A program made the translations under genes and the position numbers. From the NCBI GenBank assembly GCA_021818125.1, contig JAKAFG010000111.1:1-6709 (forward strand): a DNA stretch of 6,709 nt, given 5' to 3'. Position 1 is the stretch's first letter. Each line of letters starts with the position of its first letter. Origin of the DNA: Pseudomonadota bacterium. Lineage in GTDB: Bacteria; Pseudomonadota; Gammaproteobacteria; Acidithiobacillales; Acidithiobacillaceae. Under the pieces are notes generated by a model. That model did not search any database. It saw nothing but the letters and a program-made list of their open reading frames with translations, and had not been told where the DNA came from. Below are positions 5,720-6,709 of this stretch, piece after piece.

Positions 5720-6709
5720 TTGATCTGGGAAAATCTGTTGTATCTCATTGTCGGCATGATGCTCGGGCTGGTTGTGGCCGGACTGGTAGCGCGCAGCATG
5801 ATCCAGCGCCAGCAGGATATCAGCGCGGCCCTCCGGGAAGGAAAGCAAACCAGTGCCGAGCAGATGGGTAGCCTGCAGCGTGAAATAACTGCGCTGCGGC
5901 AACAGGCCCAGGAACAGCAGGAAATCCTTCGCCATGAAAGTGAAAACCGGGCCAGCGCGGAAGCGGAAAGCCGCCGTATCCCCATTCTTGAAAACGCCTT
6001 GGTGGCGGAACGCAACAATGCCGCCCGCCTGCAAACAGAGTTGGCCGCACTCCAGGGCCAATTGGCGGAACTCGGTGAACGGCTGGAGCAGGAACGCCTG
6101 CGCGGCAACGAAAAACTGGCCCTCCTGGAAGATGCCCGCCAACGCCTCGGCGATGCCTTCCAGTCCCTTTCCGCCGAAGCCTTGCGCCGTAACAATCAGT
6201 CCTTTCTAGAACTGGCACGAGAGAATCTGGAGCGTTTCCAGGAAAACGCAAAAACCGATTGGGAGGGCCGCCAGAAGGCCGTGGGACAACTGGTGGAACC
6301 TATCCGTGAGTCCCTGGAGAAAGTGGGCACCCGCATCGACGCCATGGAAAAGACCCGCGTCGATGCCTACAGCGCCCTCAACGAGCAGATCCGCGGCCTC
6401 GTCCAGGACCACTTGCCGCGTCTGCATCAGGAGACCGCGGCGCTGGTGAAGGCGCTGCGCCAGCCCGCCGCACGGGGTCGCTGGGGCGAAATGCAGCTCA
6501 AGCGCGTCGTCGAAATGGCCGGCATGCTGGCTTATTGCGACTTCACTGAGCAGGAGAGCGTTGCCACCGATAATGGCCAGCAGCGCCCCGATCTCGTGGT
6601 ACGACTACCCGGCGGCAAGCGCATCGTCGTCGATGCCAAGGCGCCTCTGAATGCCTACCTGGAGGCCATGGAAACGGAAGATGAACAAAAGCGCGCTCAT
6701 TTTCTGCAC
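5720..6709 (+). CDS. rmuC: RmuC-family protein, N-terminal 330 residues (3' end outside window)
   Basis: RmuC proteins are membrane-anchored coiled-coil proteins with a predicted PD-(D/E)XK-type nuclease domain. E. coli rmuC mutants show raised inversion between short inverted repeats; the biochemical activity is poorly defined. The frame is open after a TGA at 5666-5668. I choose TTG 5720 because it has a ribosome binding site and keeps a complete membrane helix (about 5-24, L-L-Y-L-I-V-G-M-M-L-G-L-V-V-A). ATG 5756 would halve that helix. A long Gln/Glu/Arg-rich coiled coil covers about 29-150, with further helices to about 245. The conserved domain then begins: G-R-W-G-E at 253-257, R-P-D-L-V-V with D291, and V-V-D-A-K with D305 and K307. 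These match G-N-W-G-E, Q-P-D-V-I-V and V-I-D-A-K of E. coli RmuC and are the likely catalytic-core residues. No stop is reached by 6709; the E. coli protein has about 475 residues, so roughly a third is missing. The gene lies 131 bases after mscL and probably has its own promoter. Confidence 0.92.
   Translation, partial: MIWENLLYLIVGMMLGLVVAGLVARSMIQRQQDISAALREGKQTSAEQMGSLQREITALRQQAQEQQEILRHESENRASAEAESRRIPILENALVAERNNAARLQTELAALQGQLAELGERLEQERLRGNEKLALLEDARQRLGDAFQSLSAEALRRNNQSFLELARENLERFQENAKTDWEGRQKAVGQLVEPIRESLEKVGTRIDAMEKTRVDAYSALNEQIRGLVQDHLPRLHQETAALVKALRQPAARGRWGEMQLKRVVEMAGMLAYCDFTEQESVATDNGQQRPDLVVRLPGGKRIVVDAKAPLNAYLEAMETEDEQKRAHFLH

Noticed and set aside
5665..5871. 68-codon + strand frame overlapping the start of rmuC
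   Set aside because: It is out of frame with the RmuC protein, has no recognisable features, and ends inside the coiled-coil coding region.
5477..6142. 221-codon open frame on the minus strand opposite the mscL end and rmuC start
   Set aside because: It spans the mscL 3' end, the hairpin and the coiled-coil part of rmuC; both + strand proteins have clear family motifs. The minus-strand product shows nothing recognisable.

Overview
The window is an ordinary stretch of a Gram-negative chromosome. It has moderately high GC, six genes all on the + strand, and short gaps. A tripartite RND pump, two lipoboxes and an RmuC protein point to a proteobacterium. Gene content and codon style would suit Acidithiobacillia or a nearby gamma/beta-proteobacterium, but that placement is a guess from general appearance and rests on no specific marker. 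I see no rRNA, tRNA, CRISPR array, insertion sequence, integrase or attachment site.

Positions 1-4506 hold a tripartite multidrug-type efflux operon. It runs from the C-terminal end of a TolC-family outer-membrane channel (cut by the left edge), through a periplasmic adaptor lipoprotein, to a complete inner-membrane RND pump closest to MdtB/MdtC/MuxB/MuxC-type transporters. The genes overlap by 4 bases at both junctions (GTGA, then ATGA), so they are almost certainly one translationally coupled transcript. Together they would form a proton-driven conduit from the inner membrane or periplasm to the outside. Any promoter or regulator must lie left of the window.

Positions 4507-5132 hold a small predicted lipoprotein of unknown function with six cysteines besides the lipidated one. 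A plausible extended -10 element sits at the RND stop codon, and a short AT-rich gap follows the gene. Positions 5133-5588 encode the large-conductance mechanosensitive channel MscL, whose usual C-terminal helix is replaced by a CxxC-x10-CxxC zinc-ribbon-like tail. A GC-rich hairpin follows it.

Positions 5720-6709 hold the first 330 codons of an RmuC-family protein, probably starting at TTG. It has an N-terminal membrane anchor, a long coiled coil and the start of the conserved nuclease-like domain; the right edge cuts it off.

Five of the six products are envelope proteins or membrane-anchored, but apart from the efflux operon I see no evidence that they work together. I found no previously undescribed system. 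The two points most worth a second look are the zinc-ribbon tail of MscL and the cysteine-rich lipoprotein between the pump and the channel.
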